Part shown: one piece after another, positions 17,962-26,787 of the stretch | Numbering within the stretch: position 1 is the first letter of the stretch | How the letters are laid out: every line of letters begins with the position of its first letter | From: Labrenzia sp. R4_2 | Lineage (GTDB): Bacteria; Pseudomonadota; Alphaproteobacteria; Rhizobiales; Stappiaceae | Assembly (NCBI RefSeq): GCF_017743865.1 | Contig: NZ_JAGHRJ010000009.1 | Span: 1 to 64,000 of the forward strand | Length of the DNA stretch: 64,000 nt | Direction: 5' to 3' | Program-made: the position numbers and the translations under genes | The notes under the pieces: model-generated | Seen by the model: the letters and a program-made list of their open reading frames with translations, nothing else | Database searches by the model: none | Told to the model about the DNA's origin: nothing

Positions 17962-18330
17962 CTAGTCTTCAACGGCATAGAACCGTTGTGCCAGGCGGCG
18001 GACACCGGTGTTTTCGTAGAAGCTGATCGAGGCTGGGGGAACCAGATAGGCCACCCCGGCCTCCAGTCCGTCGCGCCAGCTTAGGCGGACTTCCGCAATC
18101 GTCCGCTCGTTCACATCAAAGACATAGAACTCCTTCGGCAGGGGGATGTCTTCATTCAGCAGGATCCGAAGGCCGCCCGCGGAGATGTCTCGCGTGGTGC
18201 AGTCGCAGATGTATTCGTTGGTCAAGCTGGCGAGTTTTGCGGGCCGCAGGCGAGTGCGCCGGCGCGGAAACAACCGCTTTTGAACGGCATCCATTGTTGC
18301 TTGCCGGTTCAAGCATAATCCTTTGAACAT
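17962..18330 (-). CDS. PilZ-domain protein
   Basis: The protein is 122 residues from 18330, where GAGG lies 6-7 bp upstream; a shorter start at 18294 is possible. The arginine-rich RRRTRLRPA near residue 23 and the DISAGGLRI motif near 48 match the RxxxR and (D/N)xSxxG elements by which PilZ domains bind cyclic di-GMP. A single-domain protein, it could act as a c-di-GMP effector on motility; its position next to the flagellar genes fits. It follows the small exported protein by 8 bp and converges with the hydrolase gene. Confidence 0.8.
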   Translation of the reverse strand: MFKGLCLNRQATMDAVQKRLFPRRRTRLRPAKLASLTNEYICDCTTRDISAGGLRILLNEDIPLPKEFYVFDVNERTIAEVRLSWRDGLEAGVAYLVPPASISFYENTGVRRLAQRFYAVED

Positions 18331-18338
18331 CTGGGACC

Positions 18339-18884
18339 TCAGCGGCGGGGAGATGCCGCAGGCGGCATGGGCGGGGGCGGTGCGAGTTCAGGCCGTGGCT
18401 CCAAGGCCGCCGGCGGTTCCTGACCCCGGATGAGGGGCCGGCCATAATAGTTGGGATCGCCGAGCGTGGTCGGCCGGTGGGTAACGCCCGACTGTTCGTT
18501 GGCGCAGCGCTGATAGGCAAGGTCATAAAGGCTTTGCCAGCCCGCTGGATAACTTCCCAGGTTGTCGAGAACGCTGAGCGCTCCGCCAATGGCCGCACCC
18601 CGGCGTGCGCCGCTTGGACCATCCCAAATTCCTCCGGCCACAGCTCCGCGTGCTCCGTTCTCATAGATGTTTAGATCAGCTGGATCGGGATTGACGTGGG
18701 CATTCGCGTAAGAGCGCGCATAGGCATCACAATTGACTGGTTGGGCATTCGCGGACGACACCACACCTGTGCTGGCAAGTGCTGCCAACCCCACAATAGC
18801 TGGCTTCAGGACACGCTTATGTAAACGATGGCGAAAAGGGCTTGCTGTCAATGAGGTGCCGATCGGGCGCCAGCGCTGGGTCAT
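18339..18884 (-). CDS. Exported protein of unknown function with glycine-rich segment and Pro-rich tail
   Basis: This 181-residue protein has a basic N-terminus, a hydrophobic core and an Ala-rich cleavage site near residue 48 (SSANAQP), so it is probably periplasmic or outer-membrane associated. The middle has a small glycine-zipper-like run (GARGAVAGG..GARRGAAIGGAL, residues ~77-105). The end is Pro-rich. Two cysteines sit at either end of the mature region. I do not recognise a functional family. It probably shares a transcript with the PilZ gene 8 bp downstream. Confidence 0.65.
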   Translation of the reverse strand: MTQRWRPIGTSLTASPFRHRLHKRVLKPAIVGLAALASTGVVSSANAQPVNCDAYARSYANAHVNPDPADLNIYENGARGAVAGGIWDGPSGARRGAAIGGALSVLDNLGSYPAGWQSLYDLAYQRCANEQSGVTHRPTTLGDPNYYGRPLIRGQEPPAALEPRPELAPPPPMPPAASPRR

Positions 18885-19002
18885 TGGGATCTCCGGTCAT
18901 TCAAATCCGGGTGCATGTAAGTGTGCCGGTTTCAAATCTTGAAGCACTATCGGTCACCCATGAAGGTTGTGCGGGCCTTGCGGCGCGAAATGGCAAAGGG
19001 CC

Positions 19003-19020
19003 AGCCTCAGACAAGCTTGG
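19003..19020 (+). promoter_or_regulatory. Shared flagellar upstream motif, copy 1 (before flgB)
   Basis: AGCCTCAGACAAGCTTGG matches the consensus AGCYTCGCGCAAGCTNGA in 13-14 of 18 positions. It ends 43 bp before the flgB start. See the finding on the seven-copy motif. Confidence 0.6.
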
Positions 19021-19063
19021 ACTTTTAGAACTGGCACCAATCCCGGCTGAATGGAGGTATTCG

Positions 19064-19444
19064 ATGGAACCGGTGTTCCTGAACAAACTGGTCTCGCAAA
19101 ACAACGAATGGCTGTCTGTCCGTCAGGCCGCGATTGCTGAGAACATCGCCAATGCCAACACCCCTGGTTTTGGTGCCAAAGATGTTGAGCCTTTCGTTTC
19201 GGTGATTAGCAAAACTCATCTTGCCATGACCGCGACCCATGGAAGCCATCTGGGCCAGACCATGGAGGCAGCCAAAGCCTCAGACATGGAAAAAGCGGAC
19301 AGCTGGAACGTCACCCACTCCGGCAACTCCGTGAGCCTGGAGCAGGAGTTGATGAAAGCCGGTGAGGTCGCGCGCGACCATTCGCTGAATGCCAGCATCG
19401 CCAAGTCGTTTCACAAAATGTACCTCGCAGCCGTTCGTCCCTAA
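19064..19444 (+). CDS. flgB: Flagellar proximal rod protein FlgB
   Basis: The 126-residue protein starts at 19064 after GGAGGT. FlgB forms the innermost rod next to the MS ring. The typical N-terminal rod motif is seen in IAENIANANTPGF near residue 26 (ANNLANxxTPGY class), and the C-terminal heptad-like segment in the last 40 residues. It heads the flgB-flgC-fliE-flgG-flgA-flgI group and is 19 bp from flgC. No signal peptide; exported by the flagellar type III system. Confidence 0.93.
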   Translation: MEPVFLNKLVSQNNEWLSVRQAAIAENIANANTPGFGAKDVEPFVSVISKTHLAMTATHGSHLGQTMEAAKASDMEKADSWNVTHSGNSVSLEQELMKAGEVARDHSLNASIAKSFHKMYLAAVRP

Positions 19445-19463
19445 GCCAAAGTGATCTGAACTC

Positions 19464-19880
19464 ATGTCCGACCCCCTTTCTGCCACACTGCAAATTGCCG
19501 CCTCCGGCCTGAAGGCTCAGTCCGACCGGATGCGGATTGTTTCCGAAAACCTCGCCAACGCCCGCTCCACCGGTGAGGCTTCCGGCGATGATCCCTATCG
19601 GCGCAAGACGATCACCTTTGAAAGCGAATTCAACCGCGCAACCCAGGCCAATCTGGTCGCAGTCAAAGGGATTGGAACTGACAAGGCGCCATTCACCGTT
19701 GAATACGATCCGGGCCACCCAGCGGCGGACGTTGATGGCTATGTGAAAATGCCAAACGTCAACACGCTGATGGAACTCGCGGACATGCGCGAAACCAATC
19801 GGTCCTACGAAGCCAATTTGAAAGTCATGACGCAGGCCCGCGAAATGGTCATGCGCCACATCGACCTGTTGAGGAACTGA
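19464..19880 (+). CDS. flgC: Flagellar proximal rod protein FlgC
   Basis: 138 residues, a normal FlgC length. Its rod-protein N-terminus reads [21 protein letters not shown]. The C-terminal YEANLKVM segment near residue 112 is the FlgC signature (SYEANVxxM). It builds the proximal rod with FlgB and FlgF. It lies directly between flgB and fliE, 2 bp from the latter, so the three are surely cotranscribed. Confidence 0.95.
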   Translation: MSDPLSATLQIAASGLKAQSDRMRIVSENLANARSTGEASGDDPYRRKTITFESEFNRATQANLVAVKGIGTDKAPFTVEYDPGHPAADVDGYVKMPNVNTLMELADMRETNRSYEANLKVMTQAREMVMRHIDLLRN

Positions 19881-19882
19881 TC

Positions 19883-20221
19883 ATGATCAACGAAATCTCC
19901 GCGCTGACATCTGCGGCCTCGAGCGACGGTATTCTAAAGTCCTCGTCGACCACCCGCTACATGAACTCGACGCCTGAGCTGGGTGGCACGGAAGCTGTCT
20001 CCGGCCCGTCCTTTTCGGACGCTATGGCCGAGGTCTCGCAATCAGCCATCGATAAAGTGAAAAACGGTGAAGCAGCCGCAATCGCCGGTGTCGATGGTCA
20101 AGCTTCCGTTCAGCAAGTTGTTGAAGCTGTCATGCAGGCGGAATCCACGCTGCAGACCGCCATTGCCATTCGCGACAAGGTCGTGAACGCCTATCAGGAA
20201 ATCAGCCGGATGACGATCTAG
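19883..20221 (+). CDS. fliE: Flagellar hook-basal body complex protein FliE
   Basis: 112 residues. FliE joins the MS ring to the rod. The C-terminal half ([19 protein letters not shown]...[13 protein letters not shown]) matches the conserved FliE end, including the final Tyr-x-Glu-Ile-x-x-Met. The N-terminal third is variable and Ser/Thr-rich as usual. Starts 2 bp after flgC. Confidence 0.93.
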   Translation: MINEISALTSAASSDGILKSSSTTRYMNSTPELGGTEAVSGPSFSDAMAEVSQSAIDKVKNGEAAAIAGVDGQASVQQVVEAVMQAESTLQTAIAIRDKVVNAYQEISRMTI

Positions 20222-20288
20222 GCAAGCACGCTTCTATCGAGAGCGATTTAATCGTCAGTCAGATTTGGCGAATTCAGGAGACGTAAAA

Positions 20289-21077
20289 ATGAAAGCCCTT
20301 GCCATCGCTGCAACCGGCATGAGCGCCCAACAGCTCAATGTTGAGGTTGTTGCCAACAACATTGCCAATATGAACACGACGTCGTTCAAAAGGGCGCAGG
20401 CGGAATTCTCAGACCTTCTTTATCAGGCAGAGCGTCTTCAAGGCGTGCCGAACCGCGGCGGCGAAGATCCGGTTCCTGAAGGAGCGCAGCTGGGTCTTGG
20501 AGTAAAAACCGCTGGTATTCGCAAACTGCATATGCAAGGCCCGCTGACCAACACGGGCAACCAGTTCGATATCGCGCTGGACGGCCGTGGCTGGTTTGAA
20601 ATTACCGGCCCGGACGATGAAACCCTTTACACCCGGGCTGGCTCTTTCAACAAGAACGCGGATGGCCGCCTGGTGACCATCGACGGTTATACAGTTGAAC
20701 CGGCAATTATCGTTCCGGAAGAGACCATCGAAGTGGTGATCAATGAAACCGGGCAGGTCTATGCCAAGATCGATGGCGAGATCCAGCCACGTGAAATCGG
20801 CCAGCTGTCTCTTGCAAATTTTGCAAATGATGTCGGTCTCGAACCGGTTGGTGGAAATCTCTTCCGGGAGACGCCGGCCTCCGGTGCTCCGGTTGCCGGT
20901 GTTCCTGGTGATCCTGGCTTCGGTGTTGTCCGCCAGGGGTATCTGGAATCGTCCAATGTCGATCCTGTGAAGGAAATCACGGCGCTCATTTCCGCCCAGC
21001 GCGGGTATGAGATGAACTCAAAGGTCATGAAAGCTGCGGATGAAATGGCCAATACCGTGACCAATGGCATCCGCTAG
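20289..21077 (+). CDS. flgG: Flagellar distal rod protein FlgG
   Basis: I took the ATG at 20289 (AGGAG 8-9 bp upstream), giving 262 residues, the usual FlgG length. The N-terminus [15 protein letters not shown] with [16 protein letters not shown] is the rod/hook motif. The C-terminus holds [27 protein letters not shown], typical of FlgG. Forms the distal rod through the cell wall. 17 bp to flgA. Confidence 0.95.
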   Translation: MKALAIAATGMSAQQLNVEVVANNIANMNTTSFKRAQAEFSDLLYQAERLQGVPNRGGEDPVPEGAQLGLGVKTAGIRKLHMQGPLTNTGNQFDIALDGRGWFEITGPDDETLYTRAGSFNKNADGRLVTIDGYTVEPAIIVPEETIEVVINETGQVYAKIDGEIQPREIGQLSLANFANDVGLEPVGGNLFRETPASGAPVAGVPGDPGFGVVRQGYLESSNVDPVKEITALISAQRGYEMNSKVMKAADEMANTVTNGIR

Positions 21078-21094
21078 AAAAGGCGGTTCACGAA

Positions 21095-21553
21095 ATGACC
21101 AAAGCCCTGAAACGCGTCGCCTTCTTTTTGTTTGTGCTAACCGCAGCTCCTTCGGCACACGCAGCGAGCATTGAATTGCCGGTTGCCCGCCAAACGATCC
21201 CAGCTGGTAGTGAAATCGGCCATCGGGACTTGGTGGAGCGCAAGTTCCCCAGCCGCACTGCTACACAGTTCGCGGTTGCCTCACATCGGAGCCAGCTGGT
21301 CGGACAGGTGACCCGGCGCACACTGTTGCCCGGCCAGCCGATCCCGATCAACTCGGTCGAAAAACCGTTGCTCGTCAAACGAGGCGAACCGGCCCGGCTG
21401 GTGTTTCAGGAACAAGGACTGGTCATCATCATGCAGGTCGAGGCGCTGCAAAACGGGGGCGCAGGCAGTTTCGTACGTGTTCGAAACGTCGACAGCGGTT
21501 TGGTCGTGTCCGGAAGAGTTCAGCAGGACGGCACGATCCGCGTGGAGAATTGA
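21095..21553 (+). CDS. flgA: Flagellar P-ring assembly chaperone FlgA
   Basis: 152 residues, with a signal peptide (hydrophobic residues ~7-18, cleavage after AHA near 25), so periplasmic. A SAF-like domain (residues ~30-90) is followed by the conserved end VQALQNGGAGSFVRVRN...GRV near 115-145, which is typical of FlgA. It helps FlgI monomers form the P ring. Starts 17 bp after flgG and precedes flgI by 3 bp, matching its partner relation. Confidence 0.9.
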   Translation: MTKALKRVAFFLFVLTAAPSAHAASIELPVARQTIPAGSEIGHRDLVERKFPSRTATQFAVASHRSQLVGQVTRRTLLPGQPIPINSVEKPLLVKRGEPARLVFQEQGLVIIMQVEALQNGGAGSFVRVRNVDSGLVVSGRVQQDGTIRVEN

Positions 21554-21556
21554 TTT

Positions 21557-22654
21557 ATGTTCCGTATTTTCATTTGCCTGTTGGCGGTTTTGACCGCAGT
21601 ACCGGCGACCGCGATGGTGCGGATCAAGGATATCGCCACGTTGCAAGGTGTGCGTGACAACCAGTTGGTCGGTTACGGCCTGGTTATTGGTCTGAAGGGG
21701 TCTGGCGATACACTGCGCAACTCCCCCTTCACAGAGCAGTCTCTTCAGTCGATGCTCGACAGTCTTGGGGTGAATGTTCGCGAAACGCGGCTCAGGACAA
21801 GGAATGTCGCCGCTGTCGTTGTGACGGCCGAAATGCCGTCCTTTATCGGCAAGGGATCGACCATCGATATCAGCGTTTCTTCCTTAGGCGATGCCACATC
21901 ATTGGCAGGCGGTACGCTCGTTGCCACACCATTGCTTGGGGCGGATGGTCAGATTTACGCTGTAGCTCAAGGACCGGTTGCTGTGTCGGGCTTCGCGGAA
22001 CTCGGTGCCGCGGAAAGCTTGACCCAGGGAATTCCAACCGTCGGCCGCATCCCGAATGGCGGGCTCATCGAGCGGAACCTGCCGGCGAAGTTTTCGCAAA
22101 TTCCCGATCTTGTGCTGGAACTGTCAAATCCGGATTTCAAAACGGCTGTCCGGATCACCGACGCAATCAACCGGTACACCCGGGAGCGATACGGAGTGCG
22201 GGTCGCTAAAGAGCGCGATTACCGGTCCGTAGATCTGACGCCACCGCCGAAGGTCAGCTTGACACGTTTTATCGCGGAAATTGAATCCATCCGCGTCCGG
22301 CCGGATCAGAGCGCCAAGGTCGTGATTGATGAGCGCACAGGAACCGTTGTGATCGGCAAGGACGTTCAGATTTCTACGGTGGCCATAACTCATGGAAATC
22401 TGACAGTCCGGATTTCCGAAGCACCGGAAGTTTCCCAGCCAGCACCGTTTTCTCAAGGGGAGACTGTTGTCGTCCCACGGACTTACGTGGATGCGCAGGA
22501 AACCGGCGGGCGGCTTGCGGTTGTCGGTGGAACGGATCTTCCGACATTGGTGCGGGGCCTCAACCGGATTGGCCTACGCCCGACCGGGATCATTGCAATC
22601 CTGCAGGCGATCAAAACAGCCGGGGCTCTTCAGGCGGAACTGGTTGTTCAGTAG
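21557..22654 (+). CDS. flgI: Flagellar P-ring protein FlgI
   Basis: 365 residues, the normal size. A signal peptide ends near residue 20 (ATA). The mature start RIKDIATLQGVRDNQLVGYGLVIGL is the FlgI hallmark, followed by GTGDTLRNSPFT-like and LLGADGQIYAVAQGP segments. It forms the periplasmic P ring around the rod in the peptidoglycan layer. Last gene of its group; a strong terminator follows 33 bp later. Confidence 0.96.
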   Translation: MFRIFICLLAVLTAVPATAMVRIKDIATLQGVRDNQLVGYGLVIGLKGSGDTLRNSPFTEQSLQSMLDSLGVNVRETRLRTRNVAAVVVTAEMPSFIGKGSTIDISVSSLGDATSLAGGTLVATPLLGADGQIYAVAQGPVAVSGFAELGAAESLTQGIPTVGRIPNGGLIERNLPAKFSQIPDLVLELSNPDFKTAVRITDAINRYTRERYGVRVAKERDYRSVDLTPPPKVSLTRFIAEIESIRVRPDQSAKVVIDERTGTVVIGKDVQISTVAITHGNLTVRISEAPEVSQPAPFSQGETVVVPRTYVDAQETGGRLAVVGGTDLPTLVRGLNRIGLRPTGIIAILQAIKTAGALQAELVVQ

Positions 22655-22687
22655 ACCAGCAGGCCAAACAGATCAGCAATCTCGAAC

Positions 22688-22720
22688 AAGGCGCCGCGGT
22701 TTTGCGGCGCCTTTTGTTTT
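22688..22720 (+). terminator. Rho-independent terminator after flgI
   Basis: The GC stem GGCGCCGC/GCGGCGCC (22690-22697 with 22704-22711) is followed by TTTTGTTTT. Confidence 0.9.
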
Positions 22721-22732
22721 CAGGGCACCAAC

Positions 22733-22750
22733 AGCCTCGCGCAAGCTCGA
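22733..22750 (+). promoter_or_regulatory. Shared flagellar upstream motif, copy 2 (before motE)
   Basis: AGCCTCGCGCAAGCTCGA, an exact fit to the consensus. It lies just after the flgI terminator and ends 48 bp before the motE ATG, so it marks a fresh transcription start. Confidence 0.7.
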
Positions 22751-22798
22751 TCAGCGAATGTCCAATCAAACGGGTCACTCGCAAAGGACAATGTGTTC

Positions 22799-23350
22799 AT
22801 GTCTAAATTCGTGGATGAATGCCGAAAAGCCGGCGTTCTGACATGCCTGGCTCTTCAATTGATCTGCGCGGGGAGCGCGGCGCAGGCACAAACACCGCCG
22901 CAAAAGCCGCAAGAGGCGGCAGCCGCCCCGGCGCAACCTGCCATACCGTATCGTGACAGCCAGCTTTACTGCAAGAACATCGCCGAAGCGGCGAGCGACG
23001 CCCGGATCCAATGGCAGACTTGGAAGATGATTGCCCTGGAAGGGCGCCTCCAGGCGCGGATTGCCGAGTTGCAACGCAAGGAGCGCGAGTTCCAGGCCTG
23101 GGTTGAACGCAGGGAACAGCTTCTGGAGCAGGTCGAGGACCAGGTCGTCAGCATCATTGGTCGGATGCGTCCGACCGCCGCCGCAGAACAGCTTTCCACC
23201 ACCGAAGAAGAAGCTGCGGTTGGCGTTCTTTTGAAGCTGAAAGCACGTGTTGCCAGCGCGATCCTGGATGAAATGGAGCCCGCAAGGGCAGCGCAGCTGA
23301 CGCAGACCATGATGGGCTTCACCGACCCCGAATTACAACGGAGATTTTGA
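22799..23350 (+). CDS. motE: MotE-like periplasmic flagellar protein
   Basis: 183 residues from the ATG at 22799; a GTG two codons earlier (22793) is also possible. A signal peptide ends near residue 30 (AQA). The middle is a coiled coil (about 75-120, Arg/Glu-rich), and the last third (LLKLKARVASAILDEMEPARAAQLTQTMMG) is the MgtE-N-like tail of MotE proteins. In Sinorhizobium MotE is the chaperone that folds the periplasmic motor protein MotC, which is also encoded in this window. Its stop overlaps the flgH start by one base. Confidence 0.82.
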   Translation: MSKFVDECRKAGVLTCLALQLICAGSAAQAQTPPQKPQEAAAAPAQPAIPYRDSQLYCKNIAEAASDARIQWQTWKMIALEGRLQARIAELQRKEREFQAWVERREQLLEQVEDQVVSIIGRMRPTAAAEQLSTTEEEAAVGVLLKLKARVASAILDEMEPARAAQLTQTMMGFTDPELQRRF

Positions 23351-24054
23351 TGCGCCTGATGCTTGTTTCTTTAGGGGCCGTATTGCTCTCTGGCTGTGCC
23401 GGGCAACTGGAAGATATCGGCCGTGCCCCGGAAATGACCCCGGTTGGCTACGGGTTGGCCAACCGGCCCGCAACCGTTTACCCGCTTGGCACGTTCAACA
23501 AGGGCGGGATCAAGGACTACAATTCGCTGTGGCGCAATGACCGTGAGAATTTCTTTGCTGATCCAAGGGCCAAGAAAATCGGCGACGTCCTAACTGTTGT
23601 AATCCAGATCGACGACCGTGCAGAACTCGACAACACGTCTGAGCGCGGCCGGTCTGCCGACATCGGTATTGGCGGTTCCTATTCAGCCGGCAGTAACAAC
23701 AGCACATCAGGCGGCCAGGCGGAGCTGAATGGAAATTCCGGGTCTTCGTCCGCAGGATCCGGGTCTATCGATCGGTCAGAGGAGATTGAACTCTCTGTTG
23801 CGGCCATCGTGATCGACCGTCTTCCCAATGGGAACATGGTGATCTCCGGATCACAGGAAGTCCGTGTGAACTACGAGATGCGGATCCTCAATGTCGGTGG
23901 GATCGTCAGACCGCGTGATATCGAGAGCAACAACACCATCCCGTACGACAAGATCGCAGAAGCCCGTATTTCCTACGGTGGCCGCGGCCGGATCTCCGAG
24001 GTCCAGCAGCCGGGCTGGGGCCAGCAGATCTATGACATTGTCACACCGTTCTAG
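23350..24054 (+). CDS. flgH: Flagellar L-ring lipoprotein FlgH
   Basis: 234 residues, from the ATG sharing one base with the motE stop (TGATG). A lipoprotein signal with lipobox LLSGCAG (Cys ~14) is clear. The conserved core LWRNDRENFFADPRAKKIGDVLTV (residues ~58-81), the Gly/Ser-rich insert and the ending YGGRGRISEVQQPGWGQQ are standard FlgH. Forms the outer-membrane L ring. Confidence 0.95.
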   Translation: MRLMLVSLGAVLLSGCAGQLEDIGRAPEMTPVGYGLANRPATVYPLGTFNKGGIKDYNSLWRNDRENFFADPRAKKIGDVLTVVIQIDDRAELDNTSERGRSADIGIGGSYSAGSNNSTSGGQAELNGNSGSSSAGSGSIDRSEEIELSVAAIVIDRLPNGNMVISGSQEVRVNYEMRILNVGGIVRPRDIESNNTIPYDKIAEARISYGGRGRISEVQQPGWGQQIYDIVTPF

Positions 24055-24071
24055 GCTGGAAGGGATCGAAT

Positions 24072-24569
24072 ATGTCGAACAGTCTTGTGCCCTATGAAGG
24101 GCCGGAAACCGGTGACGCAAAATCTAATTTCATGGCAGCGCTTATCCTGATCAGTTTGATTGGTGCAGGCGCCGGTGCCGGACTTGCGAAAATCGTCTCC
24201 GACATGACCGAAACTGCAGTTCATGGCCGGATCCGGGATGCGCAGAGCTTCAGTCAGACCTTGCCGTTTTCACCTTCCACCCGCCTGCAGCGGCTTGAGC
24301 CCCTGGTGACCAACCTGGCAACACCGCCCAGCACATGGATACGGGTTCAGGCAACGCTTTTGCTGGAAGACGAGCCGGATACGGACGTGTCTGTTCTGCG
24401 CAAGCGGATCGAGGACGATTTTCTGAGTTTCCTGCGCACATTGACCCTCGCGCATCTGGAAGGCGGGGTTGGCTTGCAACACCTGCGGGAAGACCTGAAT
24501 GAGCGCGCCAAGGTGCGCAGCAAGGGCAAGGTTCGCGAAGTAATCCTGGAGTCTGTGGTTATCCAATGA
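24072..24569 (+). CDS. fliL: Flagellar basal body-associated protein FliL
   Basis: 165 residues. One transmembrane helix lies near residues 20-40 (ALILISLIGAGAGAGLAKIV), followed by a periplasmic domain whose end (LREDLNERAKVRSKGKVREVILESVVIQ) resembles the FliL C-terminus. FliL surrounds the stator at the motor. Its stop overlaps fliP by four bases (ATGA). Confidence 0.8.
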   Translation: MSNSLVPYEGPETGDAKSNFMAALILISLIGAGAGAGLAKIVSDMTETAVHGRIRDAQSFSQTLPFSPSTRLQRLEPLVTNLATPPSTWIRVQATLLLEDEPDTDVSVLRKRIEDDFLSFLRTLTLAHLEGGVGLQHLREDLNERAKVRSKGKVREVILESVVIQ

Positions 24570-25309
24570 TGAGGTTGTTTTTAACCGTTGCCGCTTTGTT
24601 TGTTCTGACTGGAGCCGCAGCGGCGCAGGTGCCGGATTTGTCTGCCTTGCTGCCGGAAGGCGAGGGCAGTGCGTCGGGCCGCATCATCCAGATGATCATC
24701 TTGCTCACGGTGCTGTCTTTGGCACCGGGCATCTTGATCATGGTCACCAGTTTCATCCGGTTCGTGATTGCCTTTTCGTTTCTCCGGTCCGGTATTGGCC
24801 TGCAGACGACACCCGGCAATCTCATCTTGATTTCGCTTGCGCTTTTCATGACGTTTTATGTCATGGCGCCAACCTTCGACCGGGCATGGGAAGATGGTGT
24901 CCGGCCATTGATGAACAACGAGATCACCGAGGAAGTGGCCTATGTGAAGATCACCGGGCCGTTTCGCGAGTTCATGCTGAGCCAGGTTCGCGAAAAGGAT
25001 CTGGTGCTCTTTGACGATCTCGCGGCCGGCCGGGTGACCGACGGATCGGCGGCCTCAGCCGAAGAGGTGGAGCTGCGCGTCCTCATTCCCGCCTTCATGA
25101 TCTCCGAATTGCGGCGTGGATTTGAGATCGGGTTTTTGATCGCGTTGCCGTTTCTCGTGATCGATATGATAGTGGCCACCATCACCATGTCGATGGGCAT
25201 GATGATGCTCCCGCCGACCGTGATCTCCCTGCCATTCAAGGCCTTGTTCTTCGTCCTGATTGACGGTTGGAACCTGCTGGTTGGCAGCCTTGTACGGTCG
25301 TTTTTTTAA
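24566..25309 (+). CDS. fliP: Flagellar export apparatus protein FliP
   Basis: 247 residues with a signal peptide and four further membrane segments. The conserved LSLAPGILIMVTSFIRFVIAFSFLRSGIG (near 50-80) and the ending MGMMMLPPTVISLPFKALFF are diagnostic. With FliQ and FliR, also encoded here, it forms the export gate. Translationally coupled to fliL and followed by a terminator. Confidence 0.96.
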   Translation: MMRLFLTVAALFVLTGAAAAQVPDLSALLPEGEGSASGRIIQMIILLTVLSLAPGILIMVTSFIRFVIAFSFLRSGIGLQTTPGNLILISLALFMTFYVMAPTFDRAWEDGVRPLMNNEITEEVAYVKITGPFREFMLSQVREKDLVLFDDLAAGRVTDGSAASAEEVELRVLIPAFMISELRRGFEIGFLIALPFLVIDMIVATITMSMGMMMLPPTVISLPFKALFFVLIDGWNLLVGSLVRSFF

Positions 25310-25337
25310 GCGGGAATAACAGTTAGGAATGAAAACG

Positions 25338-25370
25338 GGCGGGGCCATCGGCTCCGCCTTTGTTGTTTTG
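25338..25370 (+). terminator. Rho-independent terminator after fliP
   Basis: The stem GGCGGGGCC/GGCTCCGCC (25338-25346 with 25350-25358, one G-T pair) is followed by TTTGTTGTTTT. Confidence 0.8.
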
Positions 25371-25696
25371 GCGATCGATTGAACCACGCAAAAGTCAAAC
25401 CTTGGCCGCCCAATGAACACGACTGTTCAGGGTGTTCCAAGACCAAAAAGAGGTTTTGCGAGTACCGAAACTCACGGAAAAATCCGTTTTGTGTCTTTAC
25501 CCGGTTTGAAATGCGGAAAAGAATCAACTTGAAATGACCCACGTAAGCTTCGCGCAAGGTTTGTGCTCTAGCTTGCAAATCACACGACGGGTTGAGCTAA
25601 TCCTACCAACGCTCAAAAGCATGATGCTGCCCCGCCGTCCCGGTGTAACTCCGGAATGTCCCATCCTCAAAACTTATGATTTGAAAGGGACATATC
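25371..25696 (+). other. Long flagellin upstream region and 5' leader
   Basis: About 326 bp without a gene lie between the fliP terminator and flagellin. They hold a copy of the flagellar motif at 25546-25563. If that marks the promoter, the flagellin mRNA leader is about 100 nt, longer than for the other flagellar groups here. Flagellin leaders are the target of FlbT in Caulobacter; flbT lies 12 kb downstream in this window. Confidence 0.6.
25546..25563 (+). promoter_or_regulatory. Shared flagellar upstream motif, copy 3 (before flagellin)
   Basis: AGCTTCGCGCAAGGTTTG, identical to the consensus over its first 13 bases. It ends 133 bp before the flagellin start, farther than in the other six copies. 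Confidence 0.65.
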
Positions 25697-26632
25697 ATGT
25701 CTAGCTTGCTTACTAATACCGCTGCAATGACTGCTCTGCAGACCCTCAGCATGACTAACAAGAACCTTGCTGAGACCCAGAACCGGATTTCTACTGGTAT
25801 GAGGGTTGCCAGCGCCGAAGACAACTCGGCTTACTGGTCAATTGCAACAACTATGCGTTCCGACAACCAAGCTTTGTCTGCGGTTGGAGATTCGCTTGGG
25901 CTAGGTGCGGCGACTGTGGACACTATGTACACAGCAATGGAAAGCACTGTCGACAAGCTTACTGAAATGAAGAGCTTGCTCGTCACCGCAGCAACTCCTG
26001 GCACAGATCCTGGTAAAGTTCAAAAGAACATTGAAGCCATCCAGGCGACGCTGCAGCAAACCGCTGACTCATCGGTTTTCAATGGCGTGAACTGGCTTGC
26101 AACTGACCTGTCCACGACAAACACGGCGGAAATCGTCAGCTCCTTCACCCGTGATGCTGCCGGTGCTGTTACGGTTCTGAAAACTACTGTCGATCTGACT
26201 TCGGTCCAGTTGATCGATCGCGCAGGTGGTGGTGCAGGTATCCTCGACACTGACCGTTCCGGAGCGATCACTGCTCCCGTTACTGGTACACTTAACGGCA
26301 CAACCATCCTCGATTGGGATGTATCTGGCCTGAGCAATCAGGACGACACGGCAACTTTTGACGATCTGATTATTGCAGTTGATACTGCATTGGCTCAGGT
26401 TGTCGACTCCACTGCGGATCTTGGTGCGATCAAAGCACGCGTAGATTTGCAGAAGGATTTCGTAGCTAAACTGACCGATGCGATCGATCGTGGTGTTGGT
26501 CAGCTGGTCGATGCCGACATGAACGCGGAATCCACCCGCCTTCAGGCCCTGCAAACACAGCAGCAGCTCGGCATTCAGGCTCTGTCTATCGCCAACTCCG
26601 GAAGCCAGAACATTCTGTCCCTGTTCCGTTAA
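25697..26632 (+). CDS. Flagellin
   Basis: 311 residues, with GGGA 8-9 bp before the ATG. The conserved N-terminal D0/D1 (MSSLLTNTAAMTALQTL ... RISTGMRVASAEDNSAYWSIA) and C-terminal D1/D0 (LQTQQQLGIQALSIANSGSQNILSLFR) are of rhizobial type. The variable central domain is about 130 residues (~140-245). Exported through the type III gate to form the filament. Only one flagellin gene is in the window; related bacteria usually have several. A strong terminator follows. Confidence 0.96.
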   Translation: MSSLLTNTAAMTALQTLSMTNKNLAETQNRISTGMRVASAEDNSAYWSIATTMRSDNQALSAVGDSLGLGAATVDTMYTAMESTVDKLTEMKSLLVTAATPGTDPGKVQKNIEAIQATLQQTADSSVFNGVNWLATDLSTTNTAEIVSSFTRDAAGAVTVLKTTVDLTSVQLIDRAGGGAGILDTDRSGAITAPVTGTLNGTTILDWDVSGLSNQDDTATFDDLIIAVDTALAQVVDSTADLGAIKARVDLQKDFVAKLTDAIDRGVGQLVDADMNAESTRLQALQTQQQLGIQALSIANSGSQNILSLFR

Positions 26633-26654
26633 TCTTTACCGATTTCCGGATGAG

Positions 26655-26690
26655 AGGCCGCGCCCTTTTGGGCGCGGTCTTTTTTTGTTT
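26655..26690 (+). terminator. Rho-independent terminator after flagellin
   Basis: The stem AGGCCGCGCCC/GGGCGCGGTCT with a TTTT loop is followed by seven T and GTTTT. Confidence 0.95.
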
Positions 26691-26719
26691 TGGAATCAGC
26701 CCCTTCACCAAAAGATGAC

Positions 26720-26737
26720 AGGCTCGCACAAGCTCCG
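26720..26737 (+). promoter_or_regulatory. Shared flagellar upstream motif, copy 4 (before fliF)
   Basis: AGGCTCGCACAAGCTCCG matches the consensus at about 14 of 18 positions and ends 50 bp before the fliF start at 26788. Confidence 0.6.
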
Positions 26738-26787
26738 GATCCGATAGTGCAGGGAACTTGAGACGAACGTGCATGAAGGGGTTATGC

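Noticed and set aside
22467..22841. Plus-strand frame across the flgI end and its terminator
   Set aside because: It overlaps flgI in another frame and crosses the terminator and the next promoter.
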